Shown here piece after piece: positions 28,177-35,836 of a stretch of DNA of 64,000 nt. A model generated the notes under the pieces. That model did not search any database. It was not told the DNA's origin and worked only from the letters and a program-made list of their open reading frames with translations. The translations under genes were made by a program, and so were the position numbers. Within the stretch, counting starts at the first letter, position 1. Each line of letters starts with the position of its first letter. The stretch is from Echinicola sp. 20G (GTDB taxonomy: Bacteria; Bacteroidota; Bacteroidia; Cytophagales; Cyclobacteriaceae), in contig NZ_AP024154.1 of assembly GCF_015533855.1 (NCBI RefSeq), positions 685,001-749,000 on the forward strand, given 5' to 3'.

Positions 28177-28716
28177 CTATTTATTTTTCTTTTTTCCACT
28201 ACTGTACTCATTCATTCCTGGCAGATCTGTCTTTTCTGCCAACATGTTGAGATCTTGATAGGTAAAACTTCCCAGCATACTTAGCAAAGTAAATTCACCT
28301 TCAGAGCCAGAAAGCATCAACAATTCTGCAACTTTTCCGTTCTCCTCTCTTACCATAAATTTGAGACTACTCCCCTTGTCCTGAACATCCATCAAATCCT
28401 CATATTTATTCTTGTTCAATGTCCCCATTGCTTCTTTGTACAAGGCCATTCCATCCACATCTTCCCCGCTCAGAATTCGAATACCCTTTACTTTAGAGAT
28501 CAACTCTCCCATGTCTTTGGCATCTTGGCCATCTCCTTCGGCTGCTGCTGATTTCAAGAAACCACCGGCCATTTGCATCATTTTTGGGCTGATATAAACC
28601 CTGGAAAAATCATCGCTCTCCATATACTTGGAGAAGAACTTCACGATGGCATCATCTTGCGCCTGAGCCGCAGTCGCCACTAACACCAACACCAATAGAC
28701 TAATTAATTTTTTCAT
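28177..28716 (-). CDS. DUF4252 exported protein (first copy of pair)
   Basis: The 179 residues have a signal peptide (about 1-19, ending TAAQAQ), a body resembling the neighbouring DUF4252 protein (FFSKYMESDDFSRVYISPKMM, then KGIRIL and NKNKYEDLMDV) and a lysine-rich tail (KKKNK). The start codon overlaps the stop of the putative anti-sigma gene (ATGA, 28713-28716), a sign of translational coupling. Function unknown. Confidence 0.8.
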   Translation of the reverse strand: MKKLISLLVLVLVATAAQAQDDAIVKFFSKYMESDDFSRVYISPKMMQMAGGFLKSAAAEGDGQDAKDMGELISKVKGIRILSGEDVDGMALYKEAMGTLNKNKYEDLMDVQDKGSSLKFMVREENGKVAELLMLSGSEGEFTLLSMLGSFTYQDLNMLAEKTDLPGMNEYSSGKKKNK

Positions 28717-29150
28717 TTCTCCTCCTCTTTTATTTCTTTGATATTAAATAGGTCATTTGTCGTATTCAAATATTTCATATCATCCATCACCTGAAGTGAC
28801 GACGTTCCTTTTTTCATGTTCTTTTGTATCATGGCTAGCGCTTCCACCACCTTCTCATAAGCCTCTTCTTCTTCCATTCTCCTTTGTTGTTCAATAAAAA
28901 GCCAACCAAATACCAAAAAGACCAAAACAACAGCCGCCACCCTTTGCCATACCCCCAAACTCCGTTCAGCTTTTGGAGCTGGTTTTTTTGTTGGCTCTTC
29001 CCTCCTAAACGCTGACAAGCCTAAGAAGAACATTTTTTCATCCTCAAAACCTTCAACCTCTCTTAAAAGCTCCTTGATGAGTTTTTCTTCTTCAAGAGAA
29101 GTTTCTCCTTCATAATATTTCTCCAATAATGCCTTAACTTGTTCTTCCAT
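28713..29150 (-). CDS. Single-pass membrane protein, probable anti-sigma factor
   Basis: The 145 residues have an acidic, helical N-terminal part (about 1-50), a basic linker (about 50-65), one transmembrane segment (about 68-86, VAAVVLVFLVFGWLF) and a C-terminal coiled-coil-like tail. The ECF sigma gene overlaps its start by 17 bases. Position, topology and coupling are those of an anti-sigma factor, although no zinc-binding HxxxCxxC motif is present. No family can be named with confidence. Confidence 0.7.
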   Translation of the reverse strand: MEEQVKALLEKYYEGETSLEEEKLIKELLREVEGFEDEKMFFLGLSAFRREEPTKKPAPKAERSLGVWQRVAAVVLVFLVFGWLFIEQQRRMEEEEAYEKVVEALAMIQKNMKKGTSSLQVMDDMKYLNTTNDLFNIKEIKEEEK

Positions 29151-29637
29151 GATTTCCTTTTTCCTGTAAAAAAGATTTTAGCCTCTTTCTGGCCCTGAAC
29201 AAATTCACTTTTACTTGCTCTGTACTGATTTCCAGATATTCAGCAATTTCTTCATAAGTCAAACCTTCCACTTCTCTTAATTGAAAGATTTCCTGTTGCT
29301 TTTCAGGCAAATCCTTCAAAAACTTAAAGACCATTTTCAAAGCCGGAGAAACATCCTCCGCTGCATCCGTGGGCATTTCCGGCAAATCATCTTGAGTTTC
29401 TAAAACCATCCACCGCCTTTGTTCCCTTAACTTTTGAAGGCTTTGATTTCTTACTACCCGGACCATCCACCCAGTTGGGTTTTCCATTTTTTGAAGCTGG
29501 TCTCTCTGGGCCCAAGCTTTCTCCAAAGCTTCTTGCACAGCATCTTCTGCCTCATCCCGGCTTTTCAACCATAGATAAGCCATGCGATAAAGCTTGCTTC
29601 TCAACGACCAGATATATGCTTCAAAAAATGTCTTCAT
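29134..29637 (-). CDS. ECF-type RNA polymerase sigma factor
   Basis: The 167 residues contain sigma-70 region 2 (about 8-75, with YLWLKSRDEAEDAVQEAL) and region 4 (about 105-155, with LREVEGLTYEEIAEYLEI and VNLFRARKRLK). Region 1 and region 3 are missing, as in ECF sigma factors. It heads a compact operon with the membrane protein and two DUF4252 genes, which it probably transcribes together with itself. Confidence 0.93.
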   Translation of the reverse strand: MKTFFEAYIWSLRSKLYRMAYLWLKSRDEAEDAVQEALEKAWAQRDQLQKMENPTGWMVRVVRNQSLQKLREQRRWMVLETQDDLPEMPTDAAEDVSPALKMVFKFLKDLPEKQQEIFQLREVEGLTYEEIAEYLEISTEQVKVNLFRARKRLKSFLQEKGNHGRTS

Positions 29638-30013
29638 TCATGTAGATAATGAGGATGAATCTTCAATGTTACAGAATTAGCAAAAAATTTTTACAAATAT
29701 TTACAAACAACTTACTTCCAGCAAAATACACCCTACATCTGACATAAATCTATAACATTGATTCCTTTGATCACAAAACATTCACACCTTCATAATAGTC
29801 CTAATGTTCTAAAAATAATATTTCCCAAAGAGGGAATATTTCAAATTCATCCGCCCTTCATAGGCTTCATTCAAACAAAATAGATTAATTTTAAATTATA
29901 TTTTAAAATAGTATGCATGCGCACTATTTGATTACTTTGTATAAAATTCAAAGCAATAAACTCATGAAAAAAATCATCAAAACTTCCAAAGACAAGCTGA
30001 AAAATAAGGGCAT
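29638..30013. other. Gene-free region between sigma operon and tRNA-Phe terminator
   Basis: About 375 very AT-rich bases with no convincing gene. It should carry the minus-strand promoter of the sigma operon. An imperfect inverted repeat (AATATTTCCC near 29817-29826 with GGGAATATT near 29832-29840) is the only structure I see. A short frame reading into the tRNA antisense strand is an artefact. Confidence 0.55.
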
Positions 30014-30040
30014 AAAAAAAGCCTTGAATTTCTTCAAGGC
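30014..30040 (-). terminator. Terminator of tRNA-Phe
   Basis: GCCTTGAA (30021-30028) pairs with TTCAAGGC (30033-30040). On the minus strand the stem is followed by seven T residues (A7 at 30014-30020 on the plus strand). It lies 3 bases beyond the tRNA 3' end. Confidence 0.88.
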
Positions 30041-30043
30041 TTG

Positions 30044-30116
30044 TGGTGATGAGTGGGCTCGAACCACCGACTCACGGATTTTCAGTCCGATGCTCTACCA
30101 ACTGAGCTACATCACC
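30044..30116 (-). tRNA. tRNA-Phe (anticodon GAA)
   Basis: The minus strand folds into a complete 73-nt cloverleaf: acceptor GGTGATG/CATCACC, D-arm GCTC/GAGC, anticodon loop CTGAAAA with anticodon GAA, T-arm GGTGG/CCACT with TTCGAGC loop, discriminator A. CCA is not encoded. A canonical Bacteroidota promoter lies just upstream and a terminator just downstream, so it is a single-tRNA unit. Confidence 0.96.
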
Positions 30117-30130
30117 GTTGTAAAGTGATG

Positions 30131-30161
30131 CAAAGGTAGGCAAATGTTCTTTTCATGCAAA
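30131..30161 (-). promoter_or_regulatory. Canonical Bacteroidota promoter of tRNA-Phe
   Basis: On the minus strand TTTG (30161-30158) is followed after 19 bases by TACCTTTG (30138-30131). This exactly fits the TTTG-N19-TAnnTTTG promoter of Bacteroidota and lies 14 bases before the tRNA 5' end. It is the best promoter match in the window. Confidence 0.85.
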
Positions 30162-30217
30162 CCTTACAGGTAAAAAAATAAGAAGAAAATTACAGGGTTT
30201 ACATTAAACAATTCACT

Positions 30218-31552
30218 ATGAGTATCTTACCTCAGATAATATTTTTACTTTTTTTTGCAGCCGCTGGCTATGTGCTTTATAAAAGGATTTCTTTTCTCAA
30301 AAGGAACATTCAGCTAGGTAAAGCAGAAAGTAGAAATGATCAACCTGCTGAGAGATGGCAAACCATGGCCTTAGTTGCCTTTGGCCAAAAGAAAATGTTC
30401 AAGCGCTGGATTCCTGCCCTACTTCACCTGTTGGTTTACCTTGGCTTTATTGTCATCAACCTAGAAGTCGCTGAATTTATCATTGACGGTATTACAGGAC
30501 AACACCGGATCTTCGCTCCACTTCTTGGGGGAACTTATACTTTTGCCATGAATTTCTTTGAGTTTTTGGCAGTAGGTGTGCTCGTCTCTTGTGTTATTTT
30601 CCTAATCAGAAGAAATATTACCAAAGTCCCAAGACTTTCCATGAAAGAGCTGAAAGGCTGGCCTGCTTTGGATGCCAATTTGATTTTGGTCATTGAAATT
30701 TGTTTGATGATGGCCATTCTGAAAATGAATGCCGCTGATCAAATCCTTGCATCCAGAGGAGTGGACCATTACACGCAGCTAGGCCCTCTCTTCTTTAGCA
30801 GTCTGCTCAAGCCAATGTTAGTTGGTTTTGGCGACAGCTTTTTGGTGTTTGTTGAACGAGCAGCTTGGTGGTTTCATATTGTTGGCATATTGGGTTTTGC
30901 GATTTATGTTACCTATTCCAAACATTTGCACATCTTCCTGGCCTTTCCCAACACTTGGTACTCCAACCTTAAGCCTAAAGGAGAAATGGCCAACATGCCT
31001 GAAGTGACCAATGAAGTGAATATGATGTTGGGTATTCCGACTGAAGGAAATGCTGAACCACCCGCTGAGATTGGCCGCTTTGGAGCCAAGGACATCAATG
31101 ACTTGAGCTGGGTCAATATCATGAATGCCTACTCTTGTACCGAATGTGGGCGATGCACTTCAGAATGTCCAGCCAATATTACAGGCAAAAAACTTTCTCC
31201 CAGAAAGGTGATGATGGATGTCCGAGACAGGGCGGAGGAAGTAGGCAAAAGCCTGGATGCTGGAGGGAAAGGTTTTGAAGATGGAAAGTCGCTTTTAGGC
31301 GATTACATTTCCCAAGAAGAAATCAATGCATGTACTAGCTGTAATGCTTGCGTGGAAGCTTGCCCAGTTAACATTGATCCATTATCAATTATTCTTCAAA
31401 TGCGCCGCTATGTTGCCATGGAAGAAAGTGGCTCTCCGGCCCAATGGAATGCCATGTTTCAAAACATGGAAACCAGTTTTTCTCCTTGGAAATTTTCACC
31501 ATCAGATCGTTTCAATTGGGCTGAAAAAGTGAAAGACGAAGAAATGAAATAA
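30218..31552 (+). CDS. Membrane-anchored 4Fe-4S oxidoreductase, HdrE/HdrD- or GlpC-like
   Basis: The 444 residues combine an N-terminal membrane part with about five hydrophobic segments (about 1-245), resembling a b-type cytochrome (NarI-like) module, and a soluble domain with two 4Fe-4S motifs: CTECGRCTSECP (about 307-318) and CTSCNACVEACPVN (about 372-385). This is a quinone-linked electron-transfer design like HdrE fused to an HdrD N-half. The next gene supplies the CCG-type partner. Physiological donor and acceptor are unknown; in aerobic Bacteroidota it may connect an acyl-CoA or other dehydrogenase to the quinone pool (inference). Confidence 0.83.
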   Translation: MSILPQIIFLLFFAAAGYVLYKRISFLKRNIQLGKAESRNDQPAERWQTMALVAFGQKKMFKRWIPALLHLLVYLGFIVINLEVAEFIIDGITGQHRIFAPLLGGTYTFAMNFFEFLAVGVLVSCVIFLIRRNITKVPRLSMKELKGWPALDANLILVIEICLMMAILKMNAADQILASRGVDHYTQLGPLFFSSLLKPMLVGFGDSFLVFVERAAWWFHIVGILGFAIYVTYSKHLHIFLAFPNTWYSNLKPKGEMANMPEVTNEVNMMLGIPTEGNAEPPAEIGRFGAKDINDLSWVNIMNAYSCTECGRCTSECPANITGKKLSPRKVMMDVRDRAEEVGKSLDAGGKGFEDGKSLLGDYISQEEINACTSCNACVEACPVNIDPLSIILQMRRYVAMEESGSPAQWNAMFQNMETSFSPWKFSPSDRFNWAEKVKDEEMK

Positions 31553-31602
31553 AGGTAAGCAGCTATACCCTTGTTAATTAAATGAATTTAAAGTAAAGCG
31601 AT

Positions 31603-32397
31603 ATGTCAAATTATAAAGTACCCACCATGGCCGAAATGGCAGCCTCTGGAGATAATCCGGAAATCCTTTTTTGGGTAGGTTGTGCTGGGTCTTTTGATGA
31701 GAGATACAAAGCCGTAACCCAGGCTTTTGTCAAAATCTTAAATAAAGTAGGGGTGAGTTTTGCTGTACTTGGGCCAGAAGAGGCCTGTACAGGAGACCCA
31801 GCAAGACGAGCAGGAAATGAATTCCTTTTCCAAATGCAGGCCGTAGCCAACATCCAAGTCATGAATGGCTATAATGTCAAAAAAGTAGTCACCGCTTGCC
31901 CTCATTGTTTTAACACTATCAAAAACGAATACCCGGCTTTGGGAGGAAATTACGAGGTCATCCATCACAGCCAGTTTCTCCAGACATTGATCAATGAGGG
32001 AAAAATTGTCATGAAAGGTGGCGGTGAATTTAAAGGCAAAAAAATCACTTTCCATGACTCCTGCTACCTTGGCCGTGCCAATAATGTATATGAAGCTCCT
32101 AGGGAAATCATCAAAGCCTTGGACGTGGAATTGGTAGAAATGAAACGGTGTAGGACCAAAGGGCTTTGCTGTGGCGCTGGCGGTGCCCAGATGTTCAAGG
32201 AACCTGAAGCTGGCAAAAAAGACATCAATATCGAGAGAACGGAAGAAGCCTTGCAAACCGGAGCATCCGCTATAGCTGTAGGTTGTCCTTTTTGCCTGAC
32301 TATGATGTCCGACGGAGTGAAGAACAAAGAAAAAGAAAATGAAGTAAAGGTATTTGACCTTGCAGAATTAATAGCCAAAGATCAGGGACTTTCATAG
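31603..32397 (+). CDS. CCG-domain Fe-S protein (heterodisulfide reductase subunit B-like)
   Basis: The 264 residues contain two cysteine-rich CCG domains: WVGCAGSFD (about 25-33) with ACPHCFNTIKNEYP (about 103-116), and SCYLGRANNVYEAP (about 151) with LCCGAGGAQMF (about 186) and GCPFCLTMM (about 228). Such domains bind an unusual Fe-S cluster in HdrB, GlpC and lactate-utilisation LutA. It follows the membrane 4Fe-4S protein by 50 bases and almost certainly forms a complex with it. No lutB/lutC genes are near, so lactate use is not supported. Confidence 0.88.
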   Translation: MSNYKVPTMAEMAASGDNPEILFWVGCAGSFDERYKAVTQAFVKILNKVGVSFAVLGPEEACTGDPARRAGNEFLFQMQAVANIQVMNGYNVKKVVTACPHCFNTIKNEYPALGGNYEVIHHSQFLQTLINEGKIVMKGGGEFKGKKITFHDSCYLGRANNVYEAPREIIKALDVELVEMKRCRTKGLCCGAGGAQMFKEPEAGKKDINIERTEEALQTGASAIAVGCPFCLTMMSDGVKNKEKENEVKVFDLAELIAKDQGLS

Positions 32398-32454
32398 GTC
32401 TCTGATTTTTATTAACTTTTAACATCTTCTTTCACTTAACTTTTAGATAAGTAT

Positions 32455-32673
32455 ATGAATCTTTTTATCATCAATTTTTCAGGAATTAGTATCGGCATAC
32501 TCGCAGTTCTTGCAATTGCGCTTCCAGTCTGGGCCATTTTCGATTTGGTGTATTCTAAATTTGTTGGCAAAAACACCAAACTACTTTGGATAGTCCTGAT
32601 TTTCGTCTTTCCATTTATAGGTCCATTAGCTTATTTTATTATAGGTAGAAGAGATAAAATCATAAACTCTTAA
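32455..32673 (+). CDS. PLDc_N-type small membrane protein, copy 1
   Basis: The 72 residues have two hydrophobic segments (about 8-30 and 44-64) and end in the pattern GPLAYFIIGRRDK. This matches the N-terminal membrane domain of cardiolipin synthases (PLDc_N) found on its own. Copies 2 and 3 follow after 12-base gaps, so all three are one transcript. Function unknown; the third-helix motif YxxxGR is conserved among the three. Confidence 0.78.
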   Translation: MNLFIINFSGISIGILAVLAIALPVWAIFDLVYSKFVGKNTKLLWIVLIFVFPFIGPLAYFIIGRRDKIINS

Positions 32674-32685
32674 AAAAAAACGCAT

Positions 32686-32898
32686 ATGGACACTTTCTTT
32701 TCTTTAGGAATTGCAGGATTGCTCTTTGGGCTAATTCCCCTTGCCATCTTTATTTGGGCCTTAGTAGATGTCATTCAAGCCAAATTTGCCTCCAGTGACA
32801 CCAAACTAATCTGGGTGATCGTGATAATTTTGGTGCCTTTTATCGGGTCAATCCTTTACTTGGTAATTGGAAGGAAAAGCAAAATTAATCCTTATTAA
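32686..32898 (+). CDS. PLDc_N-type small membrane protein, copy 2
   Basis: The 70 residues repeat the same two-helix pattern: a first segment (about 8-29), the charged core DVIQAKFASSDTKLIWVIV (about 28-46) and an ending GSILYLVIGRKSK. It is much closer to copy 3 than to copy 1, which suggests a recent duplication. Confidence 0.78.
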   Translation: MDTFFSLGIAGLLFGLIPLAIFIWALVDVIQAKFASSDTKLIWVIVIILVPFIGSILYLVIGRKSKINPY

Positions 32899-32910
32899 CC
32901 TCAATACTCT

Positions 32911-33105
32911 ATGGGAACACTCATTATTTTATTCACTCTCATCCCTCTTGCGCTAATGGTCTGGGCATTGGTGGATGTGCTGAAAGCCGAATTTGCAGAC
33001 AGCAACACTAAATTGATTTGGGTCATCGTCATTCTTCTCTTACCATTTTTAGGTTCTATCCTTTATCTTTTGATTGGTCGTAAAGAAAAAACGCAGACAT
33101 TTTAA
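32911..33105 (+). CDS. PLDc_N-type small membrane protein, copy 3
   Basis: The 64 residues share the core ALVDVLKAEFADSNTKLIWV and the ending GSILYLLIGRKEK with copy 2. It is the shortest copy, lacking the first few N-terminal residues. A terminator follows 31 bases after the stop, closing the three-gene unit. Confidence 0.78.
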   Translation: MGTLIILFTLIPLALMVWALVDVLKAEFADSNTKLIWVIVILLLPFLGSILYLLIGRKEKTQTF

Positions 33106-33136
33106 ACAAAAAATGATTTTAAAAGAATCATTACTG

Positions 33137-33168
33137 CCCTTTTTCACGTTTTAGTAAAAAGGGTTTTT
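33137..33168 (+). terminator. Terminator of the PLDc_N triplet
   Basis: CCCTTTTT (33137-33144) pairs with AAAAAGGG (33156-33163) and is followed by TTTTT. The inner part can extend with a bulge (CAC / GT). Confidence 0.75.
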
Positions 33169-33214
33169 CACACCCAAATGCTTAGATTTACATTCCAAAG
33201 AATAAAAAGATATT

Positions 33215-33703
33215 ATGTATTTGCCATTTGAAGAAATGCCTGATTCTGCCAGAGTCTGGGTTTATCAAGGAAATAGAAAATTCAACAAGGAGGAAATAGA
33301 CCTCATTAGTTCCCGCCTTACAGCTTTTTGCAATCAGTGGAACACTCATGGTAATTTGATGCCAACTTCTTTTGATATCAAATATGATCAATTTATCATC
33401 CTTTCTGTTGATGAGTCCAAGCTAGGTGCCAGCGGCTGCTCTATTGACAGTTCCGTACAAACGCTTCGTGAACTGGATCAAGTATTACAAGCCAATTTAT
33501 TAGACCAAGGGAAGGTATCTTTTGTTCATCAGGACGAAGTGACTATCAGCAGCTTGGGTGAAATCAAAGAATATATTCAATCCGGTGCGCTAACTTCCAC
33601 CACCAAAGTATTCAATCCTGTAATTCAGAAAAAAGAAGACCTGAACAGCAGGTGGATCATCCCTGCAAGTGAGAGTTGGTTAAACCGATATTTTAACAAC
33701 TAA
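33215..33703 (+). CDS. Conserved Bacteroidota protein, often mis-named ABC transporter ATPase
   Basis: The 162-residue protein has no signal peptide, transmembrane segment, Walker A or ABC signature. Its sequence (PFEEMPDSARVWVYQGNRKF near the start; LGASGCSIDSS in the middle; SWLNRYF at the end) matches my memory of a conserved Bacteroidota protein commonly labelled ABC transporter ATPase, which the sequence does not support. Function unknown. It sits alone, 54 bases before the PorE-like gene and possibly co-transcribed with it. Confidence 0.75.
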   Translation: MYLPFEEMPDSARVWVYQGNRKFNKEEIDLISSRLTAFCNQWNTHGNLMPTSFDIKYDQFIILSVDESKLGASGCSIDSSVQTLRELDQVLQANLLDQGKVSFVHQDEVTISSLGEIKEYIQSGALTSTTKVFNPVIQKKEDLNSRWIIPASESWLNRYFNN

Positions 33704-33756
33704 TTATTTTAAAAGTTATATATTAGAGGACATACACTCGATGAAAGCTTGACTTT

Positions 33757-35685
33757 ATGATGAAAAATTGTTTTCTGTGTTTCATTTTTATAGCTCTTTT
33801 GGTGGTTGGCTGTACCAGTCTTCCGCAAAAAGGGAAAAGCCAGTTTGCCGCTGGAGAATACCAAACTGCCATTGGGACTTTTTCAAAAATATTGGCCGAC
33901 AATCCTGATGATGCTGATGCCAATTACTATGTAGCAGAAAGTTACCGCCTTTCGAACCGCATTGAAAAAGCGCTTCCTTACTATGATAAATTACTCGAGG
34001 AAGAAGGATCATTTGAAAACTACTTTAAAAAAGCAAAAAGTCTCCATGATCAAGGGGATTATGAAGCTGCTGCAGAAGCCTACAAACAGGCCAAAGAGTT
34101 TACCAGCAGTGATTCCTTGTTGGCTTTGGCTGACCTTGGAGCAGAAAACATCTCAAAAATCAAAGAAATCACAGACTATTGGCCTTATCATGAACTTCAG
34201 AACTACGAACTGTTAAACAGCTCAGGAATTGACTATGCACCCATCGTCAGTGAAAACTTCCTTTATTTCACTAGTTCGAGAAGAGCAAGTGGAGCCTATC
34301 CTGCAACCGGGCAAGGTTATACCAAATTGTTTCGAGCGCGTGCAGATGGAATAAAAGTAGACGTACAAAACGTTCAGGCATTACCAGAATTCAGAAATGA
34401 AGAAGGCCTTAATCAAGGCGCAATAGCCATTAGCCCTGATGGCAACACCATCATTTATGCAAGAGGAAATAGCACCAGCAAAAATGACCTTCCTGATGTA
34501 AGTCTTTTTATCTCCTATTTTAGGGGAACTGGCTTTACGGATCCAATTTGGATGCCCGTTAATGAAGAAGAGAGCTATTGGAATTCAACCCCAGCATTTA
34601 GCGCTGACGGTTCCGTACTTTACTTTGCTTCCAACAGGCCTGGAGGTTACGGAGGAATTGACCTTTATAAAGCCACCAAGCTTGCCAATGGCGATTTTGG
34701 TAACGCCGAAAACCTAGGGCCGCAAATTAATACTCCTGGCAATGAAATGTTCCCCAGACCGATGGGAGATCAGTTTTTCTTTGCTTCAGATGGACATCCT
34801 GGCTTTGGTAAGCTTGACCTCTTCGTGGCTGAAACCAAAGACGGCAAAAAAACAATTACCAACCTGGGTAAGAACATCAATTCAGTGGGTGACGATTTTG
34901 GAATCTTCTTTACTGACTTCCCGAAAGAAGGCTTCCTTACTTCCAATAGAGATGGAGGAGTAGGTGACGACGATATTTATTATTTCCAAGACAATACACC
35001 AAAACCAAAAGTAGTTAATGTATTCTTGAATGTCACCACCCTTCAAAAAACTCCTGAAGGAACAGAAACCACTTTACCTAGTACCAGAGTGGCATTATAT
35101 GACAGCGCTAAAAAAGCTACAGGTGGAGATTTCTCCAACCAACAGGGCAAGCTAAGATTCCGCTTGGAACCCAATGCTGAGTTTACCATGATCGCCTCCA
35201 AAAACGGTTACTTTACCAAAAGTATTCCTTATTCTACTGTGGGTAAAACACCCAAACAAGAGGAGCTGATACAAGATGTCACCAATATCACTTTGGATAC
35301 CACCATTGTTTTGGATAAGCTTGAACTGGAAAAAGCCATTGTTCTAGAAAACATCTATTACGACCTTGACAAGGCTGACATTAGGCCTGATGCAGCCATT
35401 GAATTGGACAAGTTGGTAAAAATACTCATGGACAACCCGGAGATCAAGATCGAGCTTAGCTCCCACACCGATGCCCGTTCAAGTGACGAGTACAATAGAG
35501 ACCTTTCTCAGCGTCGTGCAGAATCTGCAGTCAACTATATTGTATCACAAGGTATTTCCAGAGATCGTTTAGTCGCCAAAGGCTATGGTGAGGAACAGTT
35601 GATCATAGAAAATGCACAGACTGAAGAAGAACACCAAACAAACAGAAGGACAGAGTTTAAGGTTATTGAAATCGAAGAAAAATAA
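33757..35685 (+). CDS. OmpA-family lipoprotein with PorE-like architecture
   Basis: The 642 residues have a lipoprotein signal with VVGC (Cys19), TPR-like repeats (about 22-130), a beta-propeller with PD40/WD40-like repeats (about 150-400, with repeated SPDGNTIIYA and SADGSVLYFASNRPGG blocks), a carboxypeptidase-regulatory-like domain (about 415-500) and a C-terminal OmpA peptidoglycan-binding domain (about 525-640, with YYDLDKADIRPDA and SHTDARSSDEYN). This order is that of PorE, a component of the type IX secretion system that anchors it to peptidoglycan. Many Bacteroidota encode several such proteins, so a direct T9SS role is inferred, not shown. Confidence 0.82.
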   Translation: MMKNCFLCFIFIALLVVGCTSLPQKGKSQFAAGEYQTAIGTFSKILADNPDDADANYYVAESYRLSNRIEKALPYYDKLLEEEGSFENYFKKAKSLHDQGDYEAAAEAYKQAKEFTSSDSLLALADLGAENISKIKEITDYWPYHELQNYELLNSSGIDYAPIVSENFLYFTSSRRASGAYPATGQGYTKLFRARADGIKVDVQNVQALPEFRNEEGLNQGAIAISPDGNTIIYARGNSTSKNDLPDVSLFISYFRGTGFTDPIWMPVNEEESYWNSTPAFSADGSVLYFASNRPGGYGGIDLYKATKLANGDFGNAENLGPQINTPGNEMFPRPMGDQFFFASDGHPGFGKLDLFVAETKDGKKTITNLGKNINSVGDDFGIFFTDFPKEGFLTSNRDGGVGDDDIYYFQDNTPKPKVVNVFLNVTTLQKTPEGTETTLPSTRVALYDSAKKATGGDFSNQQGKLRFRLEPNAEFTMIASKNGYFTKSIPYSTVGKTPKQEELIQDVTNITLDTTIVLDKLELEKAIVLENIYYDLDKADIRPDAAIELDKLVKILMDNPEIKIELSSHTDARSSDEYNRDLSQRRAESAVNYIVSQGISRDRLVAKGYGEEQLIIENAQTEEEHQTNRRTEFKVIEIEEK

Positions 35686-35689
35686 ATCA

Positions 35690-35715
35690 AAATCCCGGGT
35701 TGCTGCCCGGGATTT
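35690..35715 (+). terminator. Terminator after the PorE-like gene
   Basis: AAATCCCGGG (35690-35699) pairs perfectly with CCCGGGATTT (35706-35715) over a 6-base loop. A weak T-rich run follows. A TATCTTTG promoter-like element overlaps its right edge (35715-35722) and may serve purM. Confidence 0.75.
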
Positions 35716-35836
35716 ATCTTTGCCCCAATTTTATTCTGTTTATTTCCTTCATACTACACAACATTCAAACATATATTTTCTCAATCCTTCTTAAAATCCT
35801 TAACTTTACGGCAATATTAACCAAGTCATTATTCTG

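Noticed and set aside
29913..30128. A 71-codon plus-strand frame across tRNA-Phe
   Set aside because: It runs antisense through tRNA-Phe and its terminator and gives the DEWARTTDSRIFSP-type peptide that is a well-known artefact of tRNA antisense reading.
31603..32397. Lactate-utilisation protein LutA
   Set aside because: The cysteine-rich domains fit, but lutB and lutC are absent and the partner is a membrane Fe-S protein.
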